A stretch of 64,000 bases of DNA from Halomonas sp. CUBES01. Lineage in GTDB: Bacteria; Pseudomonadota; Gammaproteobacteria; Pseudomonadales; Halomonadaceae. Positions 35,492-45,863 of this stretch are shown one piece after another (within the stretch, counting starts at the first letter, position 1; each line of letters begins with the position of its first letter). The position numbers and the translations under genes were made by a program. A model generated the notes under the pieces. The model ran no database searches. It worked only from the letters and a program-made list of their open reading frames with translations, and was not told the DNA's origin. The DNA lies in assembly GCF_020991005.1 (NCBI RefSeq), contig NZ_JAJLLW010000004.1, forward strand, positions 310,001 through 374,000, written 5' to 3'.

Positions 35492-37837
35492 TCAGAATGA
35501 CTGGCCTAACGAGAACTGGAAGAACTGAGTATCATCACCACTTTCCTCGTTCAGCGGCTCGGCCACCGCAAAGGTCAGCGGCCCCACCGGCGTCAGCCAG
35601 GATAACCCCAATCCGGCGCTGTAGCGTAGATCGCCAAGATCAACGCCGGAATTGCACTGCTGGCGGCCAGCGTCTTCGTCGAGGACGTCGTAACAGGACG
35701 ACAGGAACGTATTACCCGCATCTAAGAACAGAGAAGCCTGCAAAGAGTTCTGATTTTCGACAAAGGGCACCGGGAATATTACTTCGGCACTACCTTCAAC
35801 GAGCACGTTGCCACCCAGGGTACGATCACGCCCACCTTCCGTTGCCGGCGTCGTACGCTGACCCAGGGTATTGGAGGTAAAGCCGCGCACCGACCCCAAA
35901 CCACCGGCATAGAAGTTCTCATAGAACGGATAGGGGTCGTCGCCCCCCAGTGTGTCGGCATAGCCGATGTCGCCCGTAAACTTCAATGACCACGCATCGT
36001 TGAGGGCAAACAGCTGTTGCGCACGAGCACTGAGTTTATAGTATTCCGCATCGCTGCCCGGCGTACTGGTTTCCAAGGAGAGGCGCTGGTAATTACCCGC
36101 GGTCGGCATGATACCGCGATTGAGATTGTTGCGCGTCCAGTTGGCATTGAGTTTCAGCGCCTGTGCATCTTCCCCTTCGTCCTGAACGTAACGGCGAATC
36201 TCGGAGGCGGTATCACGGTAAGTCTTGACGGTAATATCTTCGGCGCTGGCGCCAAAATTCAGCCTTGATAGCTCGCTGATTGGATAGCCGAAGTTGATCC
36301 CGGCACCAAACGCATCCGTGGAGTAGCTGGAGATATCGGAATCTTCATAGTCCGTTTCGCGGTAGAAAACATTGTAGCCCCGCGAAATGCCGTCCAGCGT
36401 CCAGTAGGGATCCGTGAAGCCGAAGTTGATGCTGGTAAAGGTATCGCTTCGCTGGGCACCGATATTGACGCGATTGCCGGTGCCGAGGAAGTTGTTCTGG
36501 GAAAGCGACGCGCCGTAGATCACCCCGGCACTCTGCGAGAAGCCGATGCTCGCTGAAATGGAACCCGACGGTTGCTCCTCGACGTTATAGGTAACGTCTA
36601 GCTTGTCGGGCTCGCCGGGCACCTGCTCGGTATCGACTTCCACCTGACTGAAAAAGCCTAGTCGCTCGAGACGCTGGCGCGACTGGGTAATCGAATCCGT
36701 CGAGGCGGGTGCGCCCTCCATCTGGGTCATTTCCCGACGCAGGACTTCATCGTCAGTGGTCGTGTTGCCGACGAACTCGATGCGTCGCACATAGGCGCGC
36801 CGGCCAGGATCCACGGCAATCACCAGATCCACGGTTTCGCCGTCGTCCGCGACGTCGGGCGAGCCCTGGACATCAGCAAAGGCAAAGCCTTCGGCACCCA
36901 ACCGCTGGCGCAGCGCTTCCGTGGAGGCATTGAGCGCCTGACGCGAGAAGATTTCGCCGCGCTCGACGGTCAACAGATCCCGGGCCTCCTGCTCGCCGAT
37001 TTCCAGGTCACCGGTGAAACGCACGTCGCCAACGCGGTACTGGCTGCCTTCATTGACATTGAGGGTAATGAAGATTTCCGACTTGTCGGCGCCAATGGAT
37101 ACCTGGGTCGAGGTCACTTCAAAATTGACGTAGCCGCGATCCAGGTAGTAAGAGCGCAAACGTTCGATGTCACCGGCCAATGCCTCGCGGGAATATTCGT
37201 CACTGGAGAACCAGCCAAACAGGAAGCCCGGACGGTCTTCCAGCTCGAAGATATCCAGCAGCGTTTCATCGTCAAAGGCGTCATTGCCGACAATATTGAT
37301 CTGGCGGATCTTGGCCACGTCGCCTTCGTTGATATCGATATCAACGCTGACCCGCCCCTCGTCGACTTCCTCGACGCTGGTTTCGATTCCGGCGCTGTAA
37401 CGGCCCTGGGACTGATACACGCCTTCCAGCTCACGCTCCATCTCTTCGAGCGTGGAGAGCTGCAGCACCTGGCCCTCGGCTATACCGGCATCACGCAGGC
37501 CCTGGCGCAGATCGTCTTCCGAGATCTGATCATTGCCGCTGATATTCAACTGGGCGATAGTCGGACGCTCGACGACCTGAACGATCAGCACATCGCCTTC
37601 CCGGGCCAGCGATACATCTTCAAACAATCCGGTTTCGAAGAGTTCCCGTGCCGCTGCCGCCAGCTCGCTTTCGCTCACCCGGTCATCGGCACTGACAGGA
37701 AACGCATTAAAGACCGAGGCGGCGGATACCCGCTGCAGTCCTTCCACACGAATGTCCGAAACATCAAAGGATTGTGCCTGGGCACCGCTGGCACCCGCCA
37801 GCAGGAGTACCGCCATTCCAAAGGTCTTGATTTTCAT
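35492..37837 (-). CDS. bamA: Outer-membrane protein assembly factor BamA
   Basis: A 781-residue Omp85 protein, the core of the Bam complex that inserts beta-barrels in the outer membrane. The start at 37837 gives a signal peptide (KIKTFGMAVLLLAGASGAQAQ). Five POTRA domains follow to about residue 410, opening with FDVSDIRVEGLQRVSAASVF, and then a 16-strand barrel. GGLGSVRGFTSNTLG is the conserved loop-6 VRGF motif. The protein ends with FQFSLGQSF, the C-terminal Phe signature of barrels. Longer N-terminal readings lack a signal. It follows rseP by 100 bases, the normal rseP-bamA-skp order. Confidence 0.97.
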   Translation of the reverse strand: MKIKTFGMAVLLLAGASGAQAQSFDVSDIRVEGLQRVSAASVFNAFPVSADDRVSESELAAAARELFETGLFEDVSLAREGDVLIVQVVERPTIAQLNISGNDQISEDDLRQGLRDAGIAEGQVLQLSTLEEMERELEGVYQSQGRYSAGIETSVEEVDEGRVSVDIDINEGDVAKIRQINIVGNDAFDDETLLDIFELEDRPGFLFGWFSSDEYSREALAGDIERLRSYYLDRGYVNFEVTSTQVSIGADKSEIFITLNVNEGSQYRVGDVRFTGDLEIGEQEARDLLTVERGEIFSRQALNASTEALRQRLGAEGFAFADVQGSPDVADDGETVDLVIAVDPGRRAYVRRIEFVGNTTTDDEVLRREMTQMEGAPASTDSITQSRQRLERLGFFSQVEVDTEQVPGEPDKLDVTYNVEEQPSGSISASIGFSQSAGVIYGASLSQNNFLGTGNRVNIGAQRSDTFTSINFGFTDPYWTLDGISRGYNVFYRETDYEDSDISSYSTDAFGAGINFGYPISELSRLNFGASAEDITVKTYRDTASEIRRYVQDEGEDAQALKLNANWTRNNLNRGIMPTAGNYQRLSLETSTPGSDAEYYKLSARAQQLFALNDAWSLKFTGDIGYADTLGGDDPYPFYENFYAGGLGSVRGFTSNTLGQRTTPATEGGRDRTLGGNVLVEGSAEVIFPVPFVENQNSLQASLFLDAGNTFLSSCYDVLDEDAGRQQCNSGVDLGDLRYSAGLGLSWLTPVGPLTFAVAEPLNEESGDDTQFFQFSLGQSF

Positions 37838-37937
37838 GCAGTCATTTCGCTCGCGTTGGTCTGCCCATGGATTCAAACAGGCACCATATACATTTGTGCA
37901 GGCAGATGACAAGGCATCCTTGGCACTACACGCGTCG

Positions 37938-39296
37938 TTACCAGAGGCGCATCAGATCAAAATACAGGGCCATCAGCATCAGGGTGCCAACCATGGCCAG
38001 CCCGATACGCAAGCCGATGGCCTGGGTTTGCTCGGAGACCGGTCGACCGCGCACGACCTCCAGAAAATAATAAAGCAGATGCCCCCCATCCAGCACGGGA
38101 ATGGGCAGCAGGTTCAGCACCCCAAGGCTGATAGAAAGATACGCTAGAAAGCTGACAAATGCTTCCAGGCCTGCCCGGGCGGAATCTCCCGAAATCTGCG
38201 CGATGGTGATCGGGCCCGACAGATTGGACGGTGATATCAACCCTATCAGCATCTTGCGAATGGCATCCACGGTCAACAGGGTCATGTCCGCCGTGCGCTC
38301 GAGTGACTGGCCGACGGCCTCGATGGGACCGTAGCGAATCTCGCGCTGGTACTCTTCAGGCCAGGCCACCGGCTCGGCCCCGGCGCCAATGTAGCCAATC
38401 TCGACGCCGGTCTCCAGGCGGTTGCGCCCTGGGGTCAAGGTGGTGGTCCGGCGTTCGCCATCGCGTTCGAATTCGATTTCCAGGGACTCACCGGGGCTGC
38501 CGCGAATCACGTTGACGAACGCCATCCAGTCCGCGATGGGCGAGCCGTCCACCGCGACCATGCGATCGCCGACCTCAAGCCCCGCTGCGGCGGCCGCTTC
38601 GCCGTCGATCACCTGGCCAAGCGTGGCCGGCACCTCAGGTTGCCAGGGGGTGAGGCCAAGCGTTTCCAGCGGCTGGGGCGGATCCTGCCGGGTCAGGTAG
38701 TCGCGCAGCGGCAGCTGATAAACCACCACGTCGTTCTCACCTTCAGGGCGCGCCTCGATGGTCAGGTCGCCGCTGAAGCCGATCATCGAGACCAGCTTGA
38801 AATTGATCGCTTCCCAGTTACTGACCGCCTCTCCCTGAATCGCGGTAATTTCATCGCCCTGGGCAAGGCCGGCTTCCGCCGCCGGCGAGTTCGGCGTGGT
38901 GTCGCCGACCATCGGCGCCACCGCCGTGGTGCCGACCACAAACAGCGCCCAATACGCCACAATGGCCAGCAGGAAATTGGCAATGGGGCCGGCGGCCACG
39001 ACCGCAATACGTTGCCAGACCGTCTTGCGGTTGAAGGCCTGGTCGAGCTGATCATCGGGCACAGGCGCTTCGCGCTCGTCGAGCATCTTTACGTAGCCGC
39101 CAAGGGGGATGGCGGCGATGGCAAACTCGGTGCCGTGACGATCCACTCGCGACCACAGCGGCTTGCCAAAGCCCACCGAAAAGCGCAGCACCTTGACCCC
39201 ACAGCGGCGTGCCACCCAGAAGTGCCCGAACTCGTGGAAGGTGACCAGCAGGCCCAACACCACGATCACCGCCAAAATGTTTTGTATAAGGCCCAC
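37938..39296 (-). CDS. rseP: Site-2 protease RseP
   Basis: A 452-residue inner-membrane zinc protease that cuts RseA after DegS to release sigma-E, and also cleaves remnant signal peptides. The zinc motif HEFGH is at 21-25 within the first helix, and the late NLLPIPVLDGGHL near 393-405 gives the third ligand Asp. Two tandem PDZ domains are seen at about 115-190 (GLAQGDEITAIQGE) and 205-285 (GLEVGDRMVAVDGSP). The size matches E. coli RseP (450). It lies between dxr and bamA, so precursor synthesis, stress signalling and outer-membrane assembly are expressed together. Confidence 0.96.
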   Translation of the reverse strand: MGLIQNILAVIVVLGLLVTFHEFGHFWVARRCGVKVLRFSVGFGKPLWSRVDRHGTEFAIAAIPLGGYVKMLDEREAPVPDDQLDQAFNRKTVWQRIAVVAAGPIANFLLAIVAYWALFVVGTTAVAPMVGDTTPNSPAAEAGLAQGDEITAIQGEAVSNWEAINFKLVSMIGFSGDLTIEARPEGENDVVVYQLPLRDYLTRQDPPQPLETLGLTPWQPEVPATLGQVIDGEAAAAAGLEVGDRMVAVDGSPIADWMAFVNVIRGSPGESLEIEFERDGERRTTTLTPGRNRLETGVEIGYIGAGAEPVAWPEEYQREIRYGPIEAVGQSLERTADMTLLTVDAIRKMLIGLISPSNLSGPITIAQISGDSARAGLEAFVSFLAYLSISLGVLNLLPIPVLDGGHLLYYFLEVVRGRPVSEQTQAIGLRIGLAMVGTLMLMALYFDLMRLW

Positions 39297-39336
39297 AGGA
39301 TACTCCTTGGTGTACGACTCAGCCGCGCTGAGATGA

Positions 39337-40533
39337 TTAAGCGGACCAACGTTTCAACCAGCCAGCGGCATGTTCGCGGGCGCGCTGATCGGCCGACAGG
39401 ACACTTTCCAGGCAGTCGGCGTGACCGCCGATGGGCGCCGACAGGGCTTCTTCAACCAGGTTGCCAATCTCGAGAAACCTCAGCCGGTGGTCAAGAAACG
39501 CCTCGACCGCCACTTCATTGGCCGCGTTGAGCACTACTGGCGCCACGCCGCCGAGACGCATGGCTTCACGGGCCAGCGGCAGACAGGGAAAGCGCGCTTC
39601 GTCGGCCGTCTCGAAATCAAGACGCGCCACCTGGAAAAGATCCAGCGCCTCGACGCCCGCATCAATGCGCTCTGGCCAGGCCAGGCCATACGCGATAGGC
39701 GTGCGCATATCGGGGTTGCCTAGCTGGGCAAGCACCGAACCGTCGTGATAGGCCGCCATCGAGTGAATGACACTCTGGGGATGCACCACGACCTGGATCT
39801 GGTCGGGCGTGGCGTCAAACAGCCAGCATGCTTCTATCAGCTCAAGCCCTTTATTCATCAAGGTGGCACTATCCACGGATATCTTGCGGCCCATCGACCA
39901 GTTGGGATGCGCGCACGCCTGTTCGGGCGTGACCTGTGCAATCGCCGCGTCACTCCAGGTGCGAAAGGGGCCGCCAGAGGCCGTCAGCAGTAGCTGCGAG
40001 ACACCATGACGCGCAAGCCCGCCACGATGCTCGGAGGGTAGACACTGATAGATGGCGTTATGTTCGGAATCGATCGGTAAAAGCGTCGCCCCGGAGCGCG
40101 CCACGGCCTGCATGAACAGTGCCCCGCTCATCACCAAAGCTTCCTTGTTCGCCAGCAGCACGCGCTTGCCCGCCTCTGCCGCCGCCAACGAGGGCAATAG
40201 CCCAGCCGCCCCGACAATCGCTGCCATGACCACATCGACGCTTGAATCGCGGGCCACATCGCATAGCGCTTCGGGGCCTGCCACGACCTCGGTGACCTGC
40301 TGCCGCTGCCCCAGCTCGGCGCGCAGCCACTCGGCGTCCCGCTCGCTGGCGAGCACCGCAACGGCCGGACGAAAGGCCAGGCATTGAGCAAGCAGTGTTT
40401 CCTTGGACGTATGGGCGGTCAGCGCATGCACTTGATAGCGCTCGGGATGGCGGGCGATGACGTCAAGCGTACTGGTGCCGATGGAACCGGTAGAGCCCAA
40501 CACCGTGACGCGTTGCCTGGCAGTCGAGGTCAT
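39337..40533 (-). CDS. dxr: 1-deoxy-D-xylulose 5-phosphate reductoisomerase
   Basis: A 398-residue enzyme (IspC) making 2-C-methylerythritol 4-phosphate, the second step of the MEP isoprenoid pathway. The NADPH motif [25 protein letters not shown] is at 9-33. [27 protein letters not shown] (metal and substrate binding), [11 protein letters not shown] and [22 protein letters not shown] are all present. PNEA-like [16 protein letters not shown] closes the family set. It overlaps cdsA by four bases and is the target class of fosmidomycin. Confidence 0.97.
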   Translation of the reverse strand: MTSTARQRVTVLGSTGSIGTSTLDVIARHPERYQVHALTAHTSKETLLAQCLAFRPAVAVLASERDAEWLRAELGQRQQVTEVVAGPEALCDVARDSSVDVVMAAIVGAAGLLPSLAAAEAGKRVLLANKEALVMSGALFMQAVARSGATLLPIDSEHNAIYQCLPSEHRGGLARHGVSQLLLTASGGPFRTWSDAAIAQVTPEQACAHPNWSMGRKISVDSATLMNKGLELIEACWLFDATPDQIQVVVHPQSVIHSMAAYHDGSVLAQLGNPDMRTPIAYGLAWPERIDAGVEALDLFQVARLDFETADEARFPCLPLAREAMRLGGVAPVVLNAANEVAVEAFLDHRLRFLEIGNLVEEALSAPIGGHADCLESVLSADQRAREHAAGWLKRWSA

Positions 40534-41336
40534 AGACTCAGCACCTGTAGGTAAAGCAGTGCGAACAGCGGAATCGCCGCGGTCAAGCTGTCGATACGAT
40601 CCAGCACACCACCATGGCCAGGCAGCAGCTGGCTCGAATCTTTCACGTCCCGGTAACGCTTGAGCATGCTCTCCAATAGATCACCCAGCACCGAGATCAA
40701 CGTGACCAGCAGGGTAATCACGACCAGTGCGACGCTTTCACCAAGCCCAAGCGACAGGCCGATAGCAAAACCGATCGCCAGCAGGGTGGTGGCCGCCATG
40801 CCACCAAACACGCCTTCCCACGACTTGCCGGGGCTGACGCTGGGCGCCAGCTTGCGCTTCCCCCAGCGACGGCCCGCAAAGTATGCGCCGATATCCGCCG
40901 ACCAGACGAGCAACAGCACAAAAAGCAGCCAGATCGCGCCGCTCTCGCGCAGGATATTAAAGCCCACCCAGCAGGGCAGCAGCACCCACAGCCCCATCAA
41001 CAGACGGCCCGGAGTTGAGTGCCACTGTATGGCGAGACGGGGGTAGCGTGCGACCCACACAAGATTGGCCAGCCAGCCGGCGGCAGCCAGCCACAGCGGC
41101 CACTCGGCATGCGCCGAGCCGGTCAGCCACATGAGCAGCATCAGGACGGCACACCCCGCGACCAGCAGCGTTCGCTTGAGCGGCTGTTCCACCCCCGCCA
41201 GATTCGTCCACTCCCACGCGCCCAGCAGCACGATACAGGCCGTGAAGAGCGCATAGCCGCCACCCTGCAAACCAAACAAGCCGGCCAGCACCAGCGGCGC
41301 CAGCCAGGCAGCTGTCATCACTCGCTGTTTAAGCAC
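40530..41336 (-). CDS. cdsA: Phosphatidate cytidylyltransferase
   Basis: A 268-residue inner-membrane enzyme that makes CDP-diacylglycerol from phosphatidic acid and CTP, the branch point for all phospholipids. About eight hydrophobic helices are seen. The C-terminal signature [21 protein letters not shown] and the late [35 protein letters not shown], with its metal-binding Asp residues, are diagnostic. The start overlaps the uppS end by eight bases and the end overlaps dxr by four, so the uppS-cdsA-dxr unit is tightly coupled. Confidence 0.95.
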   Translation of the reverse strand: MLKQRVMTAAWLAPLVLAGLFGLQGGGYALFTACIVLLGAWEWTNLAGVEQPLKRTLLVAGCAVLMLLMWLTGSAHAEWPLWLAAAGWLANLVWVARYPRLAIQWHSTPGRLLMGLWVLLPCWVGFNILRESGAIWLLFVLLLVWSADIGAYFAGRRWGKRKLAPSVSPGKSWEGVFGGMAATTLLAIGFAIGLSLGLGESVALVVITLLVTLISVLGDLLESMLKRYRDVKDSSQLLPGHGGVLDRIDSLTAAIPLFALLYLQVLSL

Positions 41337-42120
41337 CTTGGGCCTCTAATTGTTCGTCGGTCATGCCAAATCGCCGCTGACGCCGGCAGAAATCCGCCAG
41401 TGCCTCGTCGAAGGCGTCCGCCTGAAAATCGGGCCAGAGTAACGGTGAAAAATGCAGCTCCGCATAGGCTAGCTGCCAGAGCATGAAATTGGACAGCCGC
41501 TGTTCACCGCTGGTGCGAATGCACAGGTCGATGGGCGGTACGCAGGTGTTACCGGCCATGGCCTGATCCATTGTCTGCTCGTCGATCGCCGCCGGCGAAA
41601 TGTCGCCGGCCACCGCCTGTTCCGCCAGCCGACGGGCGGCCTGGGCAAGATCCCACTGGCCGCCGTAATTGGCTGCGATCACCAGATGCATGCCGGTGTT
41701 GCTGGCGGTCAGCGTCTCGGCGCGCTGAATATGCTTCTGGATCGCATGGGAAAAGCCACGCTGCTCGCCGATGATCGACAGCCGGATATTGCGCTCATGG
41801 AGCTTTTTGACCTCGCGCTTGAGGGCCATCAGGAATAGCTCCATCAGCGCATTGACCTCTGCCGCCGGGCGTTTCCAGTTCTCGCTGGAAAAGGCGAACA
41901 GGCTGAGCGTGTCAACCCCGCGCTCGGCGGCGCGCTGAATGACGGCTCTGACGGCTTCCACGCCCGCTCGGTGCCCGCGCACCCCTGACAGGCCGCGGGC
42001 ACGCGCCCAGCGATTGTTACCGTCCATAATAATCGCTACGTGGGACGGCACCGTTTCCTGCGCGGACTCGCGCGCCTGGGCATCGTCCGGTCGTTGTCCG
42101 GGAAGCTGCGGTGACGTCAT
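41329..42120 (-). CDS. uppS: Undecaprenyl diphosphate synthase
   Basis: A 263-residue cis-prenyltransferase that makes the C55 lipid carrier for peptidoglycan and O-antigen. The diagnostic block HVAIIMDGNNRWARARGLSGVRGHRAGVEAVR is at about 27-58, with the catalytic Asp. TLSLFAFSSENWKRPAAEV follows, and the C-terminal IRTSGEQRLSNFMLWQLAYAELHF carries the substrate-binding Arg, Ser and Glu. ATG 42120 is chosen over an upstream TTG (42135); neither has a clear ribosome site. It is preceded by frr with a 91-base gap that holds a hairpin. Confidence 0.95.
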   Translation of the reverse strand: MTSPQLPGQRPDDAQARESAQETVPSHVAIIMDGNNRWARARGLSGVRGHRAGVEAVRAVIQRAAERGVDTLSLFAFSSENWKRPAAEVNALMELFLMALKREVKKLHERNIRLSIIGEQRGFSHAIQKHIQRAETLTASNTGMHLVIAANYGGQWDLAQAARRLAEQAVAGDISPAAIDEQTMDQAMAGNTCVPPIDLCIRTSGEQRLSNFMLWQLAYAELHFSPLLWPDFQADAFDEALADFCRRQRRFGMTDEQLEAQGA

Positions 42121-42172
42121 GAATGCTTGCACCAAGGATCAGTTATAGAAAAAGCCAATCATGGATGGCAGA

Positions 42173-42193
42173 GCGGGCAGCGCTGCTGCCCGC
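42173..42193. repeat. Perfect hairpin between frr and uppS
   Basis: GCGGGCAGC (42173-42181) pairs with GCTGCCCGC (42185-42193) around a 3-base loop. No T-run follows on the minus strand, so it may be an RNA-processing or pause structure rather than a terminator. The remainder of the gap shows nothing. Confidence 0.4.
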
Positions 42194-42211
42194 GGCGTGA
42201 ACATCCGCTTA

Positions 42212-42769
42212 TTACACCTGCATCAGGTCGTGCTCTTTCGCGGCAAGGGCCTTATCGATCTCGGCGATATACTTATCGGTCAGCTTCTGAATGGCGTCTT
42301 CACCTTCACGCTGATCGTCTTCGGTAATGTCCTTGTCTTTCAACAACGTCTTGAAGTCACCGTTGGCATCGCGGCGAACGTTACGTACCGCCACTCGGGC
42401 ATGCTCGGCTTCGCTGCGCGCCTGCTTGATATAGCCCTTGCGCGTCTCTTCGGTGAGCATCGGCATCGGCACGCGAATCACGTTGCCCGCACTGGCCGGA
42501 TTGAGGCCCAGATCAGCGGTCATGATGGCCTTCTCGATCTTCTGCACCATGCTCTGCTCCCAGGGGGAGATCGACAGCGTACGCGCGTCCTCGACGTTCA
42601 CCGAGGCCACTTGATTGAGCGGCACCTGCCCACCGTAATATTCCACGGTAACCGCATCCAGGATGCTTGGATGGGCGCGCCCGGTGCGGATCTTGTTGAA
42701 GTTGCTGTGCAGCGCCTCCACGCTTTTCTTCATGCGCGACTCGGCGTCTTTCTTGATATCGTTAATCAC
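42212..42769 (-). CDS. frr: Ribosome recycling factor
   Basis: A 185-residue tRNA-like protein that splits the post-termination ribosome together with EF-G. The N-terminus [36 protein letters not shown], then [32 protein letters not shown] and [29 protein letters not shown], match the family throughout. The length equals E. coli RRF (185). It starts four bases after pyrH, and tsf-pyrH-frr is the standard gammaproteobacterial order. Confidence 0.97.
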   Translation of the reverse strand: MINDIKKDAESRMKKSVEALHSNFNKIRTGRAHPSILDAVTVEYYGGQVPLNQVASVNVEDARTLSISPWEQSMVQKIEKAIMTADLGLNPASAGNVIRVPMPMLTEETRKGYIKQARSEAEHARVAVRNVRRDANGDFKTLLKDKDITEDDQREGEDAIQKLTDKYIAEIDKALAAKEHDLMQV

Positions 42770-42773
42770 GTCG

Positions 42774-43550
42774 TTACCCTCTGTCTATCAGCGTACCTTC
42801 CCTGCCCCCGACTACTAAATTCAGCAGGGCACCAGGCTTGTTCATGTCAAACACCCGCACCGGCATGTCATGGTCACGTACCAGGCAGATAGCGGTCAAA
42901 TCCATGACGCCAAGCTTTTGATCGAGCGCATCATCATAGCTGAGCTGCTCATACTTGACGGCGTCGGGATGCTTCACCGGGTCTTTATCGTAGACACCGT
43001 CAACCTTGGTTGCCTTGATCACCACGTCGACATCGACCTCGATGCCCCGCAAGCAGGCGGCCGAGTCGGTGGTAAAGAACGGGTTGCCGGTTCCGGCGGA
43101 AAACAGCACCACGTCGCCGGACGTCAAATAGCGGATGGCCGTACGCCGGTCATAGTGCTCGACGACCCCGCTCATGGGAATCGCCGACATCACCCGCGAA
43201 CGGATATTGGAGCGTTCCAGCGCGTCGCGCATCGCCAGGGCATTCATGACGGTGGCCAACATGCCCATGTGATCACCGGTAACGCGATCCATGCCGGCTT
43301 CATTCAGCGCCGCCCCACGGAAGAGGTTGCCGCCACCGATGACAATGCCCACTTGAACGCCAATACCCACTAGCTGGCCAATTTCCAGCGCCATCCGATC
43401 CAGCACCTTCGGATCAATGCCAAAATCATGCTCTCCCATGAGCGCTTCGCCGGACAGCTTGAGCAAGATACGTTTGTATTTTGACTTCGAGCCATCGGCT
43501 TTTGACTTGCTGGACACGGAAGTTAGCGGTTCTTGAATATCGCGCGACAT
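42774..43550 (-). CDS. pyrH: Uridylate kinase
   Basis: A 258-residue hexameric UMP kinase making UDP, regulated by UTP and GTP. After a short Ser/Lys-rich N-terminal extension, the core begins [64 protein letters not shown] and [34 protein letters not shown] follow, all conserved. ATG 43550 is selected because AGGAG lies 8 bases upstream; the frame is open further back. The roughly 20-residue extension is longer than in E. coli (241 aa). It lies between tsf and frr. Confidence 0.96.
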   Translation of the reverse strand: MSRDIQEPLTSVSSKSKADGSKSKYKRILLKLSGEALMGEHDFGIDPKVLDRMALEIGQLVGIGVQVGIVIGGGNLFRGAALNEAGMDRVTGDHMGMLATVMNALAMRDALERSNIRSRVMSAIPMSGVVEHYDRRTAIRYLTSGDVVLFSAGTGNPFFTTDSAACLRGIEVDVDVVIKATKVDGVYDKDPVKHPDAVKYEQLSYDDALDQKLGVMDLTAICLVRDHDMPVRVFDMNKPGALLNLVVGGREGTLIDRG

Positions 43551-43628
43551 GGCAATTCTCCTGGGGGCAGACCTGGGCACCGACAAGCGGCATCACCCCT
43601 CCCATTATGCAGGGGCTGGATACGCGAA

Positions 43629-43650
43629 GGCGTGCGCTCGCGCGCACGCC
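43629..43650. repeat. Perfect hairpin between tsf and pyrH
   Basis: GGCGTGCGC (43629-43637) pairs with GCGCACGCC (43642-43650) around TCGC. It is 24 bases after the tsf stop. No T-run follows, so partial termination or RNA processing is possible but unproven. Confidence 0.4.
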
Positions 43651-43674
43651 AACCTACAACTGGACACTCTGACC

Positions 43675-44544
43675 TTAGCGACGGCCAGCCTGTTCCATGA
43701 CTTCCTTGGCGAAATCGACTTCTTCTTTCTCGATACCTTCTCCCACCCCAAAGCGGGTAAAGCCAACCACTTCGCCACCAGCCGCCTTGACGTATTCGGC
43801 AACGGTCTGGTTGGGATCCTTGACGAACGCTTGCTCGGTCAGGCTGTTCTCGGCCAGGTACTTCTTGAGACGACCCTGCACCATTTTTTCAGCGATCTGT
43901 TCCGGCTTGCCGGCCATGTCGGGCTGCGCCAGGATGATCGCCTTTTCAGCGTCCAGCTCTTCCTGCGGCATGTTTTCCGGATGGGCAACGGACGGGTTGA
44001 TCGCCGCCACGTGCATGGCAACGTCTTTCGCCACTTGGGCATCGCCACCGGTCAGCACGGTCAGCACGCCAATACGGCCGCCGTGGACGTACTCACCAAC
44101 CACACCACCGTCGGCCGCTTCAACGACCACGGCACGGCGTACGCCGATGTTTTCGCCGATTTTCTGAACCAGCTGCTCACGGGCGGATTCCAGCTCGCCG
44201 TCCATTACCGCCGCCACGTCGTCGCTCTTGGCGGCGAAGAATGCATCGGCAATCTTGTCGGCAAAGGCGATGAAATTATCATCGCGGGCAACGAAGTCGG
44301 TCTCGGAGTTGATTTCCACCATGACACCGTAGCTGCCGTCATCGGCAACGCGGGTCACGACGGCGCCTTCCGCGGCGGTGCGGCCGGCCTTCTTCGCGGC
44401 TTTCAAGCCGGAGCTTTTACGCAGGTTCTCGATGGCAACGTCGATGTCGCCACCCGCTTCGGTGAGTGCCTTTTTACACTCCATCATGCCCAAGCCGGTG
44501 CGTTCGCGAAGATCTTTAACCTGAGAGGCGCTGATAGCGGCCAT
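43675..44544 (-). CDS. tsf: Elongation factor Ts
   Basis: A 289-residue nucleotide exchange factor for EF-Tu. The N-terminal UBA-like domain reads [39 protein letters not shown], a textbook EF-Ts start. The core has [26 protein letters not shown] (the TDFV motif at about 80-83, which displaces nucleotide) and [10 protein letters not shown]. The length is near the E. coli protein (283). It follows rpsB after a gap with a strong hairpin, as in the rpsB-tsf operon. Confidence 0.97.
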   Translation of the reverse strand: MAAISASQVKDLRERTGLGMMECKKALTEAGGDIDVAIENLRKSSGLKAAKKAGRTAAEGAVVTRVADDGSYGVMVEINSETDFVARDDNFIAFADKIADAFFAAKSDDVAAVMDGELESAREQLVQKIGENIGVRRAVVVEAADGGVVGEYVHGGRIGVLTVLTGGDAQVAKDVAMHVAAINPSVAHPENMPQEELDAEKAIILAQPDMAGKPEQIAEKMVQGRLKKYLAENSLTEQAFVKDPNQTVAEYVKAAGGEVVGFTRFGVGEGIEKEEVDFAKEVMEQAGRR

Positions 44545-44695
44545 GAGATTTCACCTCTGAAATGGTTCTAGCTGAGAGTTAGTTATACGCCTTGCCGAGT
44601 GTCGCAACGGTTCATGACCGAATGATCTCACTCTGCACGACGCCGCCGGCATTGATGCCGGCCCAAGACTGCCCACTCCAAGCCTTAACCCAAAG

Positions 44696-44721
44696 CGGGA
44701 AAAAGGGGGCCCAGGCCCCCT
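44696..44721 (-). terminator. Hairpin with T-run between rpsB and tsf
   Basis: On the minus strand, GGGGGCC and GGCCCCC (44705-44720) form a very GC-rich stem followed by CTTTTTCC. It lies 46 bases after the rpsB stop. In E. coli an attenuating terminator also sits between rpsB and tsf and lowers tsf expression; the same role is inferred here. The rest of the 222-base gap shows nothing clear. Confidence 0.65.
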
Positions 44722-44766
44722 CTTGAATGATGCGGCACCCGTGACGACACCGCATCGGCCACCGAT

Positions 44767-45522
44767 TTACTCGGCGGCGGCGCTGCTGTCGACGTCAGCG
44801 GCTTCTTCGGCGTCAGTCACTTCGACGAACTCGTCGGGGCGACCTTCCTTGGAGCGTGCACAGGCATCGGCAATCGCTTTTACGTAAATCTGGATAGCGC
44901 GGATGGAGTCATCGTTGCCCGGAATTACGTAGTCCACGCCGTCGGGGTTGGAGTTGGTATCCACCACGCCGATAACAGGAATGCCCAGCTTGTTGGCTTC
45001 GTTGATCGCGATGCGCTCGTGGTCAACGTCGATCACGAACAGCGCGTCCGGAAGGCCGCCCATGTTCTTGATACCACCTACGGAGCGCTCAAGCTTGTCC
45101 TGCTCGCGGGTGGCCATCAGCACTTCTTTCTTGGTCAGCTTCTCGAAGGTGCCGTCTTCATGCATCGCTTCAATTTCGCGCAGACGCTTGATGGATACGC
45201 GAATGGTCTTGAAGTTTGTCAGCATGCCGCCCAACCAGCGATGGTTGACGAACGGCTGACCAACGCGGTTGGCTTCTTCCTTGATGATCTTGCTGGCGCT
45301 GCGCTTGGTGCCAACAAACATGATCTTGTTGTTGGATGCCGCCATCTTCTCGACCACGTCGATCGCTTCGTTCAGCGCCGGCAGGGTGTGTTCGAGGTTG
45401 ATGATGTGAATCTTGTTGCGCGCGCCGAAGATGAACTTACCCATCTTCGGATTCCAGTACTTGGTCTGGTGACCGAAGTGAGCGCCTGCTTTGAGCAGGT
45501 CACGCATATTGACGTGAGACAT
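44767..45522 (-). CDS. rpsB: 30S ribosomal protein S2
   Basis: A 251-residue ribosomal protein of the small-subunit body, near S1. It starts [44 protein letters not shown], and contains [23 protein letters not shown] and [27 protein letters not shown], all universal S2 blocks. The C-terminus is acidic and Ala-rich ([12 protein letters not shown]), which suits halophile-like acid proteomes. CAGGAG precedes the ATG. It is divergent from map, with 341 bases between them. Confidence 0.98.
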   Translation of the reverse strand: MSHVNMRDLLKAGAHFGHQTKYWNPKMGKFIFGARNKIHIINLEHTLPALNEAIDVVEKMAASNNKIMFVGTKRSASKIIKEEANRVGQPFVNHRWLGGMLTNFKTIRVSIKRLREIEAMHEDGTFEKLTKKEVLMATREQDKLERSVGGIKNMGGLPDALFVIDVDHERIAINEANKLGIPVIGVVDTNSNPDGVDYVIPGNDDSIRAIQIYVKAIADACARSKEGRPDEFVEVTDAEEAADVDSSAAAE

Positions 45523-45863
45523 GGTAAAACTCCTGAAACTCGGGTTAGGCCTCCACGCACCCCATGGATCCGACCGTTGGCATCGTCAGACGTTGCCGGC
45601 GGCACCCGGGACCATGTGCCGGTGCATGTGTGTTTTCAAGGCTTGCTGTTCAATATCGCAACGGTGATCCGCCCCACTGGCAGATACCGGCGATGCCGTG
45701 ATTACGCTCTGCTGCTGCATCAACCTGGCAATTGTCTCGGATGACGATTGCAGGAAAGCGCGCGGCTTTATACCATAGATCCTCGTCAAGATGAAGCTGT
45801 CATCCGTTCAGCGGGCCTTTTATTGCCGCTCAACTTGCCATTCTGAGTCACTATCGAGAATTC
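45523..45863. promoter_or_regulatory. rpsB/map divergent control region
   Basis: This 341-base gap holds no gene I can support. On the minus strand TATAAA (45767-45772) may be the rpsB -10; on the plus strand TTGCAG (45748-45753) and TACCAT (45771-45776), 17 bases apart, overlap it and may serve map. The roughly 240-base RNA between that site and rpsB has self-complementary GC stretches. In enterobacteria this position holds the S2-binding rpsB leader (t44 RNA), so a similar leader is inferred by position only. Confidence 0.35.
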
